NCBI GenBank assembly: GCA_029864335.1
Contig: JAOTTS010000017.1
Location: forward strand, 1 to 45,717
Direction of reading: 5' to 3'
Length of the DNA stretch: 45,717 nucleotides
From: Candidatus Nitrosopumilus sp.
GTDB lineage: Archaea; Thermoproteota; Nitrososphaeria; Nitrososphaerales; Nitrosopumilaceae
Part shown: in pieces, positions 1 to 7,781 of the stretch
Position numbering within the stretch: the stretch's first letter is position 1
Layout of the letters: every line of letters begins with the position of its first letter
The notes under the pieces: generated by a model
The model's input: only the letters and a program-made list of their open reading frames with translations
Database searches by the model: none
What the model was told of the DNA's origin: nothing
Position numbers and translations under genes: made by a program

Positions 1-127
1 AATTGATGGAGTTATTCCAGTTGATGTCTATGTTCCAGGTTGTCCACCTAGACCTGAAACTCTAATCCAAGGTTGTATGTTATTACAAGAGAAAATAAAG
101 AGAATGAAGGCTAGGAAGTTTGTATAA
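1..127 (+). CDS. nuoB: NADH-quinone oxidoreductase subunit B, C-terminal end (partial)
   Basis: The window opens inside this gene; only about the last 41 residues are present, read from base 2 to the TAA at 125-127. The motif [14 protein letters not shown] is the signature of the complex I 20 kDa (NuoB/PSST) subunit, including the last Cys of the N2 iron-sulfur cluster region. Family knowledge: NuoB carries cluster N2 and passes electrons towards the quinone site at the membrane arm; in ammonia oxidisers complex I may run in reverse to make reducing power. The C-terminus is basic, with several Lys and Arg. No nuoC follows within the next kilobase, so this is either the last gene of its transcript or the complex I cluster is arranged differently here. 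Confidence 0.85.
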   Translation, partial: IDGVIPVDVYVPGCPPRPETLIQGCMLLQEKIKRMKARKFV

Positions 128-187
128 CGGACAAAAGATTACTGGATAAACTAAACTAAAAAATAGATAAAATTTATGAAAATTAAA

Positions 188-289
188 TTATTTCAAAAAT
201 AATACCAATGCTGCAAGAGCAGCTATTATTCCTACAAAAATCAAGGTACTATTAATATTGTAATACCCTGAAATTAGACTACTCATCAT
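188..289 (-). CDS. Tiny single-span membrane protein (33 aa)
   Basis: A 33-codon ORF begins with ATG ATG at 289 on the minus strand and stops at 188. The first 14 residues are polar (SSLISGYYNINS), followed by one clear hydrophobic helix (LIFVGIIAALAALVLFL) and a terminal Lys, which predicts a single membrane span. It lies just downstream of nuoB on the opposite strand. No family was recognised. The clean polar/hydrophobic/Lys layout favours a real gene, but at this length chance cannot be excluded. Confidence 0.4.
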   Translation of the reverse strand: MMSSLISGYYNINSTLIFVGIIAALAALVLFLK

Positions 290-461
290 AGTGTTTTTTG
301 TTCGTCATTAAATTTAAACGGCATTTGATGTGTTCTTAAAACTCATTTAATTAATTTACAATAATTAAAAAATTTTTGATTCTTATAATAATTAAAAATT
401 TACTTAATAGAGAAAAATATGTGTGTAAACCTGAATTATTTAATTCAAAATAAGGGTGGTA

Positions 462-575
462 TTAACTAATTAATCTATAAATTATTTTACACAGATCTGC
501 TCTGCATACGCTACAAACATTACCAAAATCCAATCTTTTGCAGCCACACATACAAGTGCATTCTTGGAGTTCCAT
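462..575 (-). CDS. Cys-rich zinc-binding microprotein (37 aa)
   Basis: A 37-codon ATG-initiated minus-strand ORF contains seven Cys residues: ECTCMCGC in the first dozen residues, then CSVC and a later DLC. The CxCxCxC plus CxxC layout suggests a compact zinc or other metal site. It sits between two tiny minus-strand membrane peptides and could be co-transcribed with the one upstream (start at 697). Family unknown. The Cys spacing, rare in random AT-rich ORFs, is the main support. Confidence 0.45.
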   Translation of the reverse strand: MELQECTCMCGCKRLDFGNVCSVCRADLCKIIYRLIS

Positions 576-586
576 CTGAATTTATC

Positions 587-697
587 TCATTCAAGTGGTT
601 CAGGATGTCCTTTTCCACGAAGTGAAAATAATACTACTGCGAGCGTTATTGCAACTCCTGCTGCTGCACCATATGCTGCAAGTCCAGCTTCTGCCAT
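587..697 (-). CDS. Tiny single-span membrane protein (36 aa)
   Basis: A 36-codon ORF starts at ATG 697 and ends with TGA at 587-589, minus strand. It opens MAEAGLAAYGAAAGVAI, a small-residue, Ala/Gly-rich stretch that runs into the hydrophobic LAVVLFSL, then ends in a charged cytosolic-type tail (RGKGHPEPLE). One transmembrane helix of N-out/C-in topology is predicted by the positive-inside rule. Small membrane peptides of this kind can be accessory subunits of respiratory complexes, and nuoB is about 500 bases away, but that link is inference. Confidence 0.5.
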   Translation of the reverse strand: MAEAGLAAYGAAAGVAITLAVVLFSLRGKGHPEPLE

Positions 698-837
698 GAA
701 ACACTTGACACAAAATCAACAATAAACATGATGGTATCAAAATGAGAAATTTGTTTAATTTAATATTGTAAAACCTGACAAGTTTTCATTATTGTGGTGT
801 TCTACTTTATTGAGGATGTGACCATACTAATTTCAGA

Positions 838-996
838 TTGAATATCTATGATACAAAATCAGTTTCATGTGCAATATGTAAACAGGTAATTGGCGAAGTT
901 GATTTTGATGCGGAGATTATCCGTCCAAAGTGTGGCCAGTGCTCAAACCCCACTCCTCACATTAAAGATAAAATGCCGTACTTGATTCCTCACTAG
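838..996 (+). CDS. Small zinc-finger protein (52 aa)
   Basis: The ORF starts at TTG 838 and ends with TAG at 994-996. It has two knuckles, CAIC near residue 11 and CGQC near residue 34, about 20 residues apart, as in a rubredoxin-like zinc ribbon. The C-terminal half holds HIKDKMPYLIPH. An overlapping ATG at 849 is in another frame and stops quickly, so TTG is the only start that keeps the first CxxC. Probably a leaderless thaumarchaeal zinc-ribbon protein that binds nucleic acid or protein; its target is unknown. Confidence 0.55.
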   Translation: MNIYDTKSVSCAICKQVIGEVDFDAEIIRPKCGQCSNPTPHIKDKMPYLIPH

Positions 997-1057
997 ATCT
1001 TGATTTTGTTTACAGTCAACAAAAAATTTACAATCTATAACGATTTACTACATACTA

Positions 1058-1408
1058 TTGGATTATTCTAAATTATGTTCTTTGATTTTAGGTATAGAGC
1101 CACAAATTAGAGGAGTTTTTGTTTATCATCATAATGGTGAATTATTGGCAGGAGGAATGCGCAATGGCATTCAAGCATATCTTCCTCTAGAAGAAATAAC
1201 AAAATCTATTCACAATACCATTTCACGCTGGCAAACCCGAGAATCGCTTTACCCTTTCTTTGGTGCGGGAAAATATTCCATTACAGAATATAAAAAAGTA
1301 AAAAGGATTACTTTTCCATTAAACACTCATTCCATACTTGTAGTGGGTGTAGAAGTCGAAGTGGATCATGATAAAATAATTGCCAAGATACTTCAATTAA
1401 TAAATTAA
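1058..1408 (+). CDS. Roadblock/LC7-like protein (possible DUF6659), paralogue 1
   Basis: This 116-residue protein starts at TTG 1058. It has the alternating strand/helix pattern of roadblock/longin folds: an opening helix, RGVFVYHHNGELLAGG as a beta-hairpin, then a middle helix with W-Q-x-R and the block EYKKVKRITFPL followed by SILVVGVE. Those blocks recur in the proteins at 3651-4064 and 20803-21150, so three paralogues lie in this window. Related proteins are multi-copy in Nitrososphaerota and sometimes labelled DUF6659; I recall that label but could not check it. Roadblock-fold proteins commonly regulate small GTPases or act as scaffolds. A signalling role here is inference. Confidence 0.6.
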   Translation: MDYSKLCSLILGIEPQIRGVFVYHHNGELLAGGMRNGIQAYLPLEEITKSIHNTISRWQTRESLYPFFGAGKYSITEYKKVKRITFPLNTHSILVVGVEVEVDHDKIIAKILQLIN

Positions 1409-1629
1409 AGAAATTATCAAATTGGTTTATTTTTTGCAAAAAAAGTAAACAAATGTTCATTATTCTTACAATATGATTTTTATTTCATGTTGTTACATCT
1501 AACAACGGTAGTAATCAACTGAATGAAAACGTTGATACAGTAAAAAAGGATCAACGGACAAGGTCAGTGGATCTTGCGTCGAGTTTTTAGATGATTACTA
1601 CGCATAATTTTTGTTCTGCTAGTGTGACT

Positions 1630-2547
1630 ATGGCTCGAAAATATATCACAAGCAAAGAAGAATATGCCTCATGTGACCAAAGTGCAATCATAACTGATTT
1701 TGAAACGGGGGAAATTTTTTGCAGTCACTGTGGCTTTGTGTTATCTGAACGTATTGAAGATTCTGGTCCTGAATGGCGCTCTTTTTATGATGATAAAACT
1801 AACAGTGGAAGGACAGGCAGTGGAACATCTTTGGCAAAACATGATCAAGGCCTATCAACAATAATTAATTCCATAAACAAAGATGCATCCGGGAAACCCC
1901 TTTCATCTACAATGAAAAAAGCCCTCAAACAACTAAGAATGCTGGATAGAAGAAGCCAAATATATGCACCTATAGACAAAAATTTCATTCAGGCATTTAG
2001 CGAATTAAACAGATTAAAAGACAAACTTGCACTATCTAACACCATAACGGAAAAGACTGCCTACATTTATCGTAAAGCCGTTGAAAGAGAATTGGTACGT
2101 GGAAGAACTATCTCTGCAATGATAGCAGCTGCACTTTATGCTGCATGTCGTGACACTGAAACTCCTAGAACACTAAAAGATGTTGCTGAGGCAAGCAACA
2201 TTAAACGAAAAGATATTGCAAGATGTTACAGATTGATCTATCGAGAATTAGATCTAAAAATGCCCGTAGTAAATTCCATTCAATGCATTGCACGGATTTC
2301 TAGCAGACTGGAAATTACAGAAAAAATAAAGCGATATGCGATTAAAGTACTCAAATTATCTCAAGAACATAAAGAATCTGCAGGAAAAGATCCGATGGGA
2401 TTGGCTGGTGCTGCATTGTATTTGTCATGTATTAAAAATAAAGAAGATAAAACACAACGTGAAATTGCAGAAGCTGCAAATGTAACTGAAGTTACAATTA
2501 GAAATAGAGCCAAGAGTTTGAGACTTTGTCATGTTGTGGAACTGTAA
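1630..2547 (+). CDS. tfb: Transcription initiation factor IIB (TFB)
   Basis: TFB recruits RNA polymerase to TBP-bound promoters and sets the start site. An N-terminal zinc-ribbon region (CDQS ... CSHCGFVL) leads into a B-reader/linker (SGPEWRSF, then GSGTSLAKHDQGLST) and two cyclin repeats covering roughly the last 200 residues, with the TFIIB-type stretch AAALYAACR and the repeat-2 block GAALYLSC. The ribbon is odd: the first CxxC is YASC, so one of the four zinc ligands is Tyr. I chose ATG 1630 (305 aa) because an AT-rich element lies about 20 bases upstream; ATG 1591 would add 13 residues. Thaumarchaea usually carry many TFBs; this is probably one of the divergent, specialised copies. Confidence 0.9.
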   Translation: MARKYITSKEEYASCDQSAIITDFETGEIFCSHCGFVLSERIEDSGPEWRSFYDDKTNSGRTGSGTSLAKHDQGLSTIINSINKDASGKPLSSTMKKALKQLRMLDRRSQIYAPIDKNFIQAFSELNRLKDKLALSNTITEKTAYIYRKAVERELVRGRTISAMIAAALYAACRDTETPRTLKDVAEASNIKRKDIARCYRLIYRELDLKMPVVNSIQCIARISSRLEITEKIKRYAIKVLKLSQEHKESAGKDPMGLAGAALYLSCIKNKEDKTQREIAEAANVTEVTIRNRAKSLRLCHVVEL

Positions 2548-2858
2548 AGATGATATTCACATAGATCACATCAAGACGTTCCATCAGTGTTTAGGATATG
2601 TTAAAGAATGCCTGCTATAAGATAACATGCATCCAAATACCACAACGTTCCTATCTTCTTCTGGAAAACGTAATAATCTTCCATGGTTTTCTTACCTGAA
2701 TATTGGGAGCAATTACATTAATTGTTATTTTTAGATGGTTTGATTAGAAATTTCAGCCTGTATTTTGCATAATTGATCCAAGATTTAACTTGTTTTTTAA
2801 AATAATCTTACTGTTGTTTGGAAAATTGTAAAATCATGGAATAATTATTTACGATGAC
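2548..2858. other. Intergenic region with a broken microgene
   Basis: The space between tfb and the next gene is AT-rich. Its only recognisable content is the frame-disrupted small membrane-protein ORF at 2627-2747, described separately. No RNA gene or repeat was seen. Confidence 0.5.
2627..2747 (+). pseudogene. Possible frameshifted small membrane protein
   Basis: From ATG 2627 the reading frame gives a polar N-terminus (MHPNTTTFLSSSGKRNN, then LPWFSYLN) and ends at TAG 2734 after an uncharacteristic polar stretch. In the +1 frame the same DNA continues as LGAITLIVIFRWFD and a stop at 2747, a clean transmembrane helix with a charged end. Joining the frames near base 2700 gives a plausible protein of about 39 residues with one span. 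A single-base indel (mutation or sequencing error) would explain it. Chance remains possible because the pieces are short. Confidence 0.35.
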
Positions 2859-3095
2859 ATGCATACGTTAGTTATGAATCCAGAATCATCAAAGAAAATT
2901 GATGAAATAATATTTGAAACTAATGACAAAATTAATGCCATTGTAGAAGAAATAAGATTGATTAGATTTTCAAAGATGGATGAGGAAGAAAAAGAAAATA
3001 AATTTGATGAACTGCGAAAAGAATTTGAAAAAGTTATGTCTTTAGAAGAAAAACGGGTTGAAGAAGTAATGAAAAACTCTTCTGATCTTTTATAA
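2859..3095 (+). CDS. Small charged coiled-coil protein (78 aa)
   Basis: A 78-residue ORF starts at ATG 2859; ATG 2874 would remove five residues. The composition is almost entirely helical and charged, with long Glu/Lys runs such as MDEEEKENKFDELRKEFEK, and no Cys, Pro-rich or membrane segment. This predicts a soluble coiled coil. The opposite strand is also open here, but its translation is Ser/Phe-rich and lacks structure, the usual complement of a Glu/Lys-rich gene. No family or function was recognised. Confidence 0.5.
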   Translation: MHTLVMNPESSKKIDEIIFETNDKINAIVEEIRLIRFSKMDEEEKENKFDELRKEFEKVMSLEEKRVEEVMKNSSDLL

Positions 3096-3226
3096 ATAAA
3101 TGGCATGAGGCATAATGGTTTTAGTATTTCATCAACTTTCATTAATTTGTTATCCTGTCGTTTTGAAAAATATTTTTGCTTAGTGATTTTGAGGAAATTT
3201 TAATTGGGATGTGTGTTACTTTAGGT

Positions 3227-3373
3227 ATGATTCATCAGTGTTACTATTGCGAACAGATTTTCAATACAAAGGAAAAACTATATCAGCATTTGGAAGAACA
3301 TGCAAAAACAAAAGATGAACAAGAAAAAGAAAAGCAACAAAACGAGAAAAAACAAAGCAAGACAAGTCAATGA
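3227..3373 (+). CDS. Single C2H2 zinc-finger protein (48 aa)
   Basis: The protein opens MIHQCYYCEQIFNTKEKL and continues YQHLEEH: one C2H2 finger (C-x2-C-x12-H-x3-H) with the conserved Phe and Leu core positions. The C-terminus is a Lys/Glu/Gln-rich tail. I prefer ATG 3227, three residues before the finger; TTG 3176 would add 17 mostly hydrophobic residues. Archaeal single-finger proteins of this type probably bind DNA or RNA. The stop overlaps the start of the next small zinc protein by four bases (ATGA), suggesting co-translation. Confidence 0.6.
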   Translation: MIHQCYYCEQIFNTKEKLYQHLEEHAKTKDEQEKEKQQNEKKQSKTSQ

Positions 3374-3603
3374 TTTATTTTACGAAAAATGTTTATGCAA
3401 TAATAACTGAAATAACAGTATTGATGTTTGATGTAGACGATTCCAATTTATGCCCAATATGCAAGTTAAAAAACCATTACACAAAATTAGAACTGACTGA
3501 ATCCATGTTACTTGTATGCAAACGATGTTCTCGTGCATATGAGGTCAGATTCAATGATAAACGTATGCTATTCTGTGGTGATGATGATGAATTAAATTTG
3601 TAA
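3370..3603 (+). CDS. Small zinc-ribbon protein (77 aa)
   Basis: The core resembles a rubredoxin-like zinc ribbon: CPIC near residue 28, then a beta-rich stretch (LELTESMLLV) and CKRC about 20 residues later. The C-terminus is acidic (GDDDELNL) with one more Cys. The ATG at 3370 overlaps the preceding stop; ATG 3424 would remove an 18-residue hydrophobic leader and put the start close to the first knuckle, so it is a serious alternative. Paired with the C2H2 gene it forms a two-gene zinc-finger unit. Function unknown; nucleic-acid or protein binding is likely. Confidence 0.55.
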   Translation: MIYFTKNVYAIITEITVLMFDVDDSNLCPICKLKNHYTKLELTESMLLVCKRCSRAYEVRFNDKRMLFCGDDDELNL

Positions 3604-3650
3604 AACTATTTGCCTTAATTTAAGCATAAATCCAATATCAGGTCAAAATA

Positions 3651-4064
3651 TTATCCTAGATACACTTGTTTGGGTGTATAGTTGGGATCATCTGAGTATT
3701 TTGTTATTAGTTTTATTACATCATCAACGATTTCATGGGGCTCTAGTTCAGGTTCTGTACTTATCATGAGTAAAGACTTAGATGAACAAGGAATTGTAAG
3801 ACGATTGATTTTGTCATACTTTGTAGTTGTGTAAACTGGTTCTCCTATAATTGATGAATCATGTTGGCGAGTTTTCCATCTCATATATGCATGTATGAAC
3901 GTATCCTGCGTTTTTTCTTTGTTAAATAACCTTGTAATTCCTTTTTGCACTTTTTCGTAAAGTTGTACATTTCCTGTATGATATACTCCAGAATATCTAA
4001 TCTTAGAATTTAGTTTTATTATTTCATTATTAAGACTGTTGTAATCCACATATGATGTTATCAT
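3651..4064 (-). CDS. Roadblock/LC7-like protein (possible DUF6659), paralogue 2
   Basis: This 137-residue soluble protein runs on the minus strand from ATG 4064. It shares the layout of the gene at 1058: an N-terminal helix, RYSGVYHTGNVQLYEK hairpin, the middle MRWKTRQ block, then the diagnostic KYDKINRLTIPCSSKSL followed by LLMISTEPE and a closing helix (EIVDDVIKLITKYS). It is longer than paralogue 1 at both ends. Proteins of this type occur in many copies in ammonia-oxidising archaea; their role is unknown, and a regulatory or scaffold function is inferred from the fold only. It is convergent with the zinc-ribbon gene and divergent from the ureohydrolase gene. Confidence 0.65.
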   Translation of the reverse strand: MITSYVDYNSLNNEIIKLNSKIRYSGVYHTGNVQLYEKVQKGITRLFNKEKTQDTFIHAYMRWKTRQHDSSIIGEPVYTTTKYDKINRLTIPCSSKSLLMISTEPELEPHEIVDDVIKLITKYSDDPNYTPKQVYLG

Positions 4065-4172
4065 TACTAGTAGTTTAATTTTTTTAGAGCAAGAAAATAA
4101 AGTGAAATAATTAAGAGAAAATTGGGATCTTTTAAAAAGTAAATATGATGATTAAACAATAATTATAGTTTC

Positions 4173-5021
4173 ATGGAAAAAATTTGCTGGGCAAATACAG
4201 ATAATTTTGAAGAATCTGAATTTGTTATCATTGGGATTCCCGATGAATCACAATCACATACATTAAGAAAAGGAACAGAAGAAGCACCATTCAAAATTCG
4301 TCAAATCTCCAATTTACATGATTCTTACAAACGAGATGAAAAAATCTCTCTTGGGCACCCTTTTCAAGGTTCTGAAAAAAAAGTTCATGACTTTGGAAAC
4401 ATTACTAGACCTCAGATTAAGAATATTTATGACAAAATATCCGCATCTTCAAAAATTCCTATTTCGATTGGAGGCGATCATTCCATCACTCAACAAATAG
4501 TGAATGCCATAGCAAAAAGACACGGAAAAATTTCTTTGGTATATTTTGACGCTCATCCTGACTTTGTAAGTTCAATTACAAACTACTATGGCTCTGTTGT
4601 AAATGATGTACTTTCAAACATTGAAATTTCATCTAGTGTTGAAATAGGGATTAGAACTCCCGAGCAAGAAGAATTGGATAATATTAGAAAATACAATCTA
4701 CAGGTAATCACTCCTTTTGACATAAGAGAGCAGGGAATTAAACAAATAGCAAATTCAATCCTGAGCAGATTAGGTGATAAAGTGTACATTTCATTTGATA
4801 TGGATTGTGTTGATCCTGCCTATGCTCCAGGCGTTTCTGTTCCAGTCCCTATGGGTTTGAACAGTACAGATGCTGTTTATCTACTAAAAGAAATAGCAAA
4901 GAATGGGATTGTAGGCATGGATGTTATGGAAGTCTGTCCCAGATTTGATGTAAAAGACAGGACATCTCATTTGGCTTCAAGAATAATTTCTGAGGTACTT
5001 TACTCATCAGGAGAAAAATAA
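4173..5021 (+). CDS. Ureohydrolase (agmatinase/arginase family)
   Basis: Ureohydrolases split a guanidino group to urea using a two-manganese centre. All metal-binding motifs are visible: GGDHS (residues 100-104), DAHPD (126-130) and the SFDMDCVDP block with DMD at 209-211. Length (282 aa) is normal. The loop after it reads APGVSVPVP where arginases and agmatinases often have PGTGTP, so the substrate cannot be assigned; agmatine is plausible because a pyruvoyl arginine decarboxylase is encoded about 11 kb away at 16028-16591. The P5C dehydrogenase gene starts one base after the stop, so the two are surely co-transcribed, which ties this enzyme to arginine/proline catabolism. Confidence 0.85.
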   Translation: MEKICWANTDNFEESEFVIIGIPDESQSHTLRKGTEEAPFKIRQISNLHDSYKRDEKISLGHPFQGSEKKVHDFGNITRPQIKNIYDKISASSKIPISIGGDHSITQQIVNAIAKRHGKISLVYFDAHPDFVSSITNYYGSVVNDVLSNIEISSSVEIGIRTPEQEELDNIRKYNLQVITPFDIREQGIKQIANSILSRLGDKVYISFDMDCVDPAYAPGVSVPVPMGLNSTDAVYLLKEIAKNGIVGMDVMEVCPRFDVKDRTSHLASRIISEVLYSSGEK

Positions 5022-5022
5022 T

Positions 5023-6594
5023 TTGCCTGAATTTGAAAATGAATACACATGGGGTAAGGCAATAGATAACAATTCTATTGATAATTTTCATGCAGATTTT
5101 GAAAAGGCAATAGATGAAGTAAAAAAAGAACTTGGTAAAAAATATCCGATAATAATTAACGGCAAAGAAATTTACTCTGATGATTGTTTTACAGTAACCT
5201 CTCCTTCAGACAATAGAATTCCTGTAGCAGAATTTCCAAAAGCATCTGTAGAGGATACAAAAAATTCTGTATCTAGTGCAAAAAATGCATTTGAAAAGTG
5301 GCATAATACACCACATCAAAAACGAGCTGAGATATTCAGAGACTGTGCGGATGCTTTTTCAAGTAGAAAATTCTTTTTGGCATCTATAATGACATTTGAG
5401 AATGGAAAGAATCGCATTGAAGCGATGGGAGATATTGATGAAACCATTGACTTTATTAGATTTTATGCATTACAGCTAGAAAAAAATGAAGGGTTCTGTA
5501 AACAAACTTCTCATCCAAATCCCCATGAAAAAACACAGACAGTAATGAAGCCTTATGGAGTCTGGGGAATAATTGCTCCGTTTAACTTTCCATCTGCAAT
5601 TGCAATAGGGATGAGTACTGGTGCACTAATCACAGGAAATACCATAGTCCTAAAGCCTGCAAGCGATGCTCCTTTATCGTCATTTCAGTTTGCAAAAATA
5701 TTGTACCCTAAACTTCCAGACGGTGCAATTAATTTTGTAACTGGTCAGGGAAGTATTGTAGGAAAAACTCTGATTCAAAGTCCAGATGTCGATGGCATAG
5801 CATTTACTGGTTCTAGAGAAGTCGGCATGAAAGGATTTCAGGAATTTACAAAATTTTCGTCAAAACCATTTATTTCTGAAATGGGTGGCAAGAATCCCGT
5901 AATTGTTACAAAATTTGCGGATTTGGAAAAAGCAAGTAATGGCATAATGAATGCCGCTTTTGGTTTTGGAGGGCAAAAATGTAGTGCGTGTTCTAGAGTC
6001 TATGTTCAAAATGAGGTTGCAGAACAATTCATTTCAAAACTAGTTGAAAAAACAAAGAGATTAAAAATTGGAATGCCTTGGAAAAAGGAAGTATTTTTGG
6101 GTCCTGTCATTAACAAAGAAGCAAAAACAAAATTTGAAAATGCCGTAAACATGGCAAAGAAAGACGGAGAAATTCTTACAGGAGGTTCGGTGTTAGCCTC
6201 TTCAGAATTTGAAAACGGTTACTTTGTAGAACCTACAATAGTCACAGAATTACCTGAAGAACATAAACTTGTCAAAGAAGAATTATTCTTGCCCTTTTTA
6301 TGCATTCAAAAATATGATCAATTTGATGATGCAATTCAACTTGCAAACCAATCTGAATATGGTTTAACTGCAGGAATTTTTAGTAATGATAAAAAACAGT
6401 TAGATGAGTTCCTATCAAAAATTCAAGCTGGAGTAGTTTACACTAATCGCTCTGCCAGTGCAACTACTGCAGCATTGGTTTCAAGCCAGCCGTTTGTTGG
6501 ATGGAAACATTCAGGTTCCACTGGAAAGGGGGCGGGTGGTGAAAACTATCTGCAACAGTTTATGAGGACTCAGACTCAAACACGATGTGATTGA
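5023..6594 (+). CDS. 1-pyrroline-5-carboxylate dehydrogenase
   Basis: This is a complete aldehyde dehydrogenase superfamily enzyme (523 aa) that oxidises glutamate semialdehyde, the open form of P5C, to glutamate with NAD(P). Visible features: Rossmann region with PWGVWGIIAPFNFP-like sequence (GVWGIIAPFNFP), nucleotide-binding FTGSREVG, catalytic Glu in SEMGGKNP and the nucleophile Cys320 in GGQKCSACSR, the form usual in P5C dehydrogenases. Assignment to P5C rather than another aldehyde is reinforced by the adjacent proline dehydrogenase. TTG 5023 is the start, one base after the ureohydrolase stop. The 3' end overlaps the convergent ProDH gene by 19 bases. Confidence 0.9.
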   Translation: MPEFENEYTWGKAIDNNSIDNFHADFEKAIDEVKKELGKKYPIIINGKEIYSDDCFTVTSPSDNRIPVAEFPKASVEDTKNSVSSAKNAFEKWHNTPHQKRAEIFRDCADAFSSRKFFLASIMTFENGKNRIEAMGDIDETIDFIRFYALQLEKNEGFCKQTSHPNPHEKTQTVMKPYGVWGIIAPFNFPSAIAIGMSTGALITGNTIVLKPASDAPLSSFQFAKILYPKLPDGAINFVTGQGSIVGKTLIQSPDVDGIAFTGSREVGMKGFQEFTKFSSKPFISEMGGKNPVIVTKFADLEKASNGIMNAAFGFGGQKCSACSRVYVQNEVAEQFISKLVEKTKRLKIGMPWKKEVFLGPVINKEAKTKFENAVNMAKKDGEILTGGSVLASSEFENGYFVEPTIVTELPEEHKLVKEELFLPFLCIQKYDQFDDAIQLANQSEYGLTAGIFSNDKKQLDEFLSKIQAGVVYTNRSASATTAALVSSQPFVGWKHSGSTGKGAGGENYLQQFMRTQTQTRCD

Positions 6595-7448
6595 ATCGAC
6601 GAGATTCCAAGTAACAATATGTTTCTTTTTCTTTCCTTGATTCGTCTAATGGAATATGGTAACCAATTTACACCATATGGAATGTAATCTGAAACAACAA
6701 ATTTCTTTTTAATTAGATTTGATTTGAGTTCTTCTCTTAACCCTTTTAGAAATTGAAACTCAAATTTTCGGGGATATTTTTTTGATAGATTTTGTGCTTT
6801 TTGAATAATTTTGACATCGTGAGATGCTATGGCAAACTCGTTGCCTTTCTTGAACAGTATTTTCATTAGTTTTATGAAATTATCATCTACATCCTTTTTT
6901 GTTTTGAACGATATACTTGCTTTTTCTCTGTATGCGCCTTTTACTAGACGTATTTTTGCACCAATTCCTAGCAAATCATTTAGATCATTTTCTGTTCGTT
7001 TGAGATTTGCTTGTAAGGCGATTCCTAGCCGTTCATATTTTGAAAAGAATTTATGGTAAATCTCAAGGGTTTCATCTGTGTGTTCTGATGATTCCATGTC
7101 CAACCAAACAAAAACATGTGCATTACGAGCATCTTGAATGATCTTCTCAAAATTTCTATGGCATTCTTTTTGACTGATTGAAAGACCAATTTGTGTTGGT
7201 TTGATTGAAATGGCTCCACATATTTTCCATTGTCTAAAAGAATTTACAATTTTTTGATACTCTTGCATAGATATACTGATTTGTTTTTTTGAGGTATGAT
7301 ACTCTCCCAATTTGTTTATGATTGCATGTCTTCCTGATTGATATGCATTTTTTGCCGAGATTAGTGCATCGTCAATAGTGTTACCTGTAATCCACTGTTT
7401 TGCAATTTTAAACAAAAATTTTTCCATTAACTGCGTACCTGTTATCAT
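6576..7448 (-). CDS. Proline dehydrogenase
   Basis: This FAD enzyme oxidises proline to P5C and passes electrons to quinone. The 290-residue TIM-barrel length matches monofunctional archaeal/bacterial ProDH. Signature blocks are present: RLVKGAYREK for the flavin/substrate site, EFQFLKGL, and near the C-terminus YIPYGVNWLPYSIRRIKER, whose paired Arg residues bind the proline carboxylate. It faces P5C dehydrogenase tail to tail with a 19-base overlap, so the two halves of proline catabolism are adjacent but separately transcribed. Start ATG 7448; an alternative in-frame ATG lies seven codons in (MEKFLFK). Confidence 0.9.
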   Translation of the reverse strand: MITGTQLMEKFLFKIAKQWITGNTIDDALISAKNAYQSGRHAIINKLGEYHTSKKQISISMQEYQKIVNSFRQWKICGAISIKPTQIGLSISQKECHRNFEKIIQDARNAHVFVWLDMESSEHTDETLEIYHKFFSKYERLGIALQANLKRTENDLNDLLGIGAKIRLVKGAYREKASISFKTKKDVDDNFIKLMKILFKKGNEFAIASHDVKIIQKAQNLSKKYPRKFEFQFLKGLREELKSNLIKKKFVVSDYIPYGVNWLPYSIRRIKERKRNILLLGISSIQSHRV

Positions 7449-7564
7449 GATGAATATTCTATTATCACAATTATATGATTTTAGACTTTTTTTGGTCTAA
7501 CATTTAAAAAACCTTGAACTAAATTGTCAGGTCATCTCAAGAGATTTTTAAAACCTCCATCGTA

Positions 7565-7660
7565 ATGGTAAAAAAACCTAGTCCTCGTAAAAAATCCAGG
7601 ACAGTCCTTGTACTTCTTCCCATGAAATGGATTTGTTTTGATTGTCTTGATTGCTCATGA
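7565..7660 (+). CDS. Basic Cys-containing microprotein (31 aa)
   Basis: An ATG-initiated ORF of 31 codons. The first twelve residues are very basic (MVKKPSPRKKSR), followed by a hydrophobic TVLVLLPMKWI and a CFDCLDCS end with three Cys in a CxxCxxC array. Basic head plus Cys array suits a tiny nucleic-acid- or metal-binding protein. No family was recognised; at this length the ORF could be chance. Confidence 0.3.
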   Translation: MVKKPSPRKKSRTVLVLLPMKWICFDCLDCS

Positions 7661-7753
7661 TTAGTATTTGTAAAATTTAGATAAAAGCAACACGAATGAT
7701 TTGTTCATCTCATTCATCAGGTGATTTGTATCAATTAATAAAGACAATTTGAA

Positions 7754-7781
7754 AAGGATGGGCAAAAGTTGGCCCACCCTT
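7754..7781. ncRNA. GC-rich hairpin, candidate terminator or structured RNA
   Basis: AAGGATGGGC (7754-7763) and GCCCACCCTT (7772-7781) pair as a ten-base stem with a single A-C mismatch, around an eight-base loop. In this AT-rich genome a GC-rich stem is notable. No U-run follows and no gene ends nearby, so it may belong to an RNA rather than a terminator. Confidence 0.35.

Larger units (their letters stand above)
128..1057. other. Mini-gene zone between nuoB and the roadblock-like gene
   Basis: This stretch has no ORF over 60 codons. It holds four very short candidate genes, listed separately: two small membrane peptides and one Cys-rich peptide on the minus strand, and a 52-residue zinc-finger protein on the plus strand. 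The rest is strongly AT-rich and probably promoter sequence. No tRNA or clear repeat was seen. Confidence 0.6.

Noticed and set aside
2849-3142. 97-codon ORF on the minus strand opposite the coiled-coil gene
   Set aside because: Its Ser/Phe/Ile-rich translation is the typical complement of a Glu/Lys-rich coding strand; the plus-strand reading has protein-like heptads.
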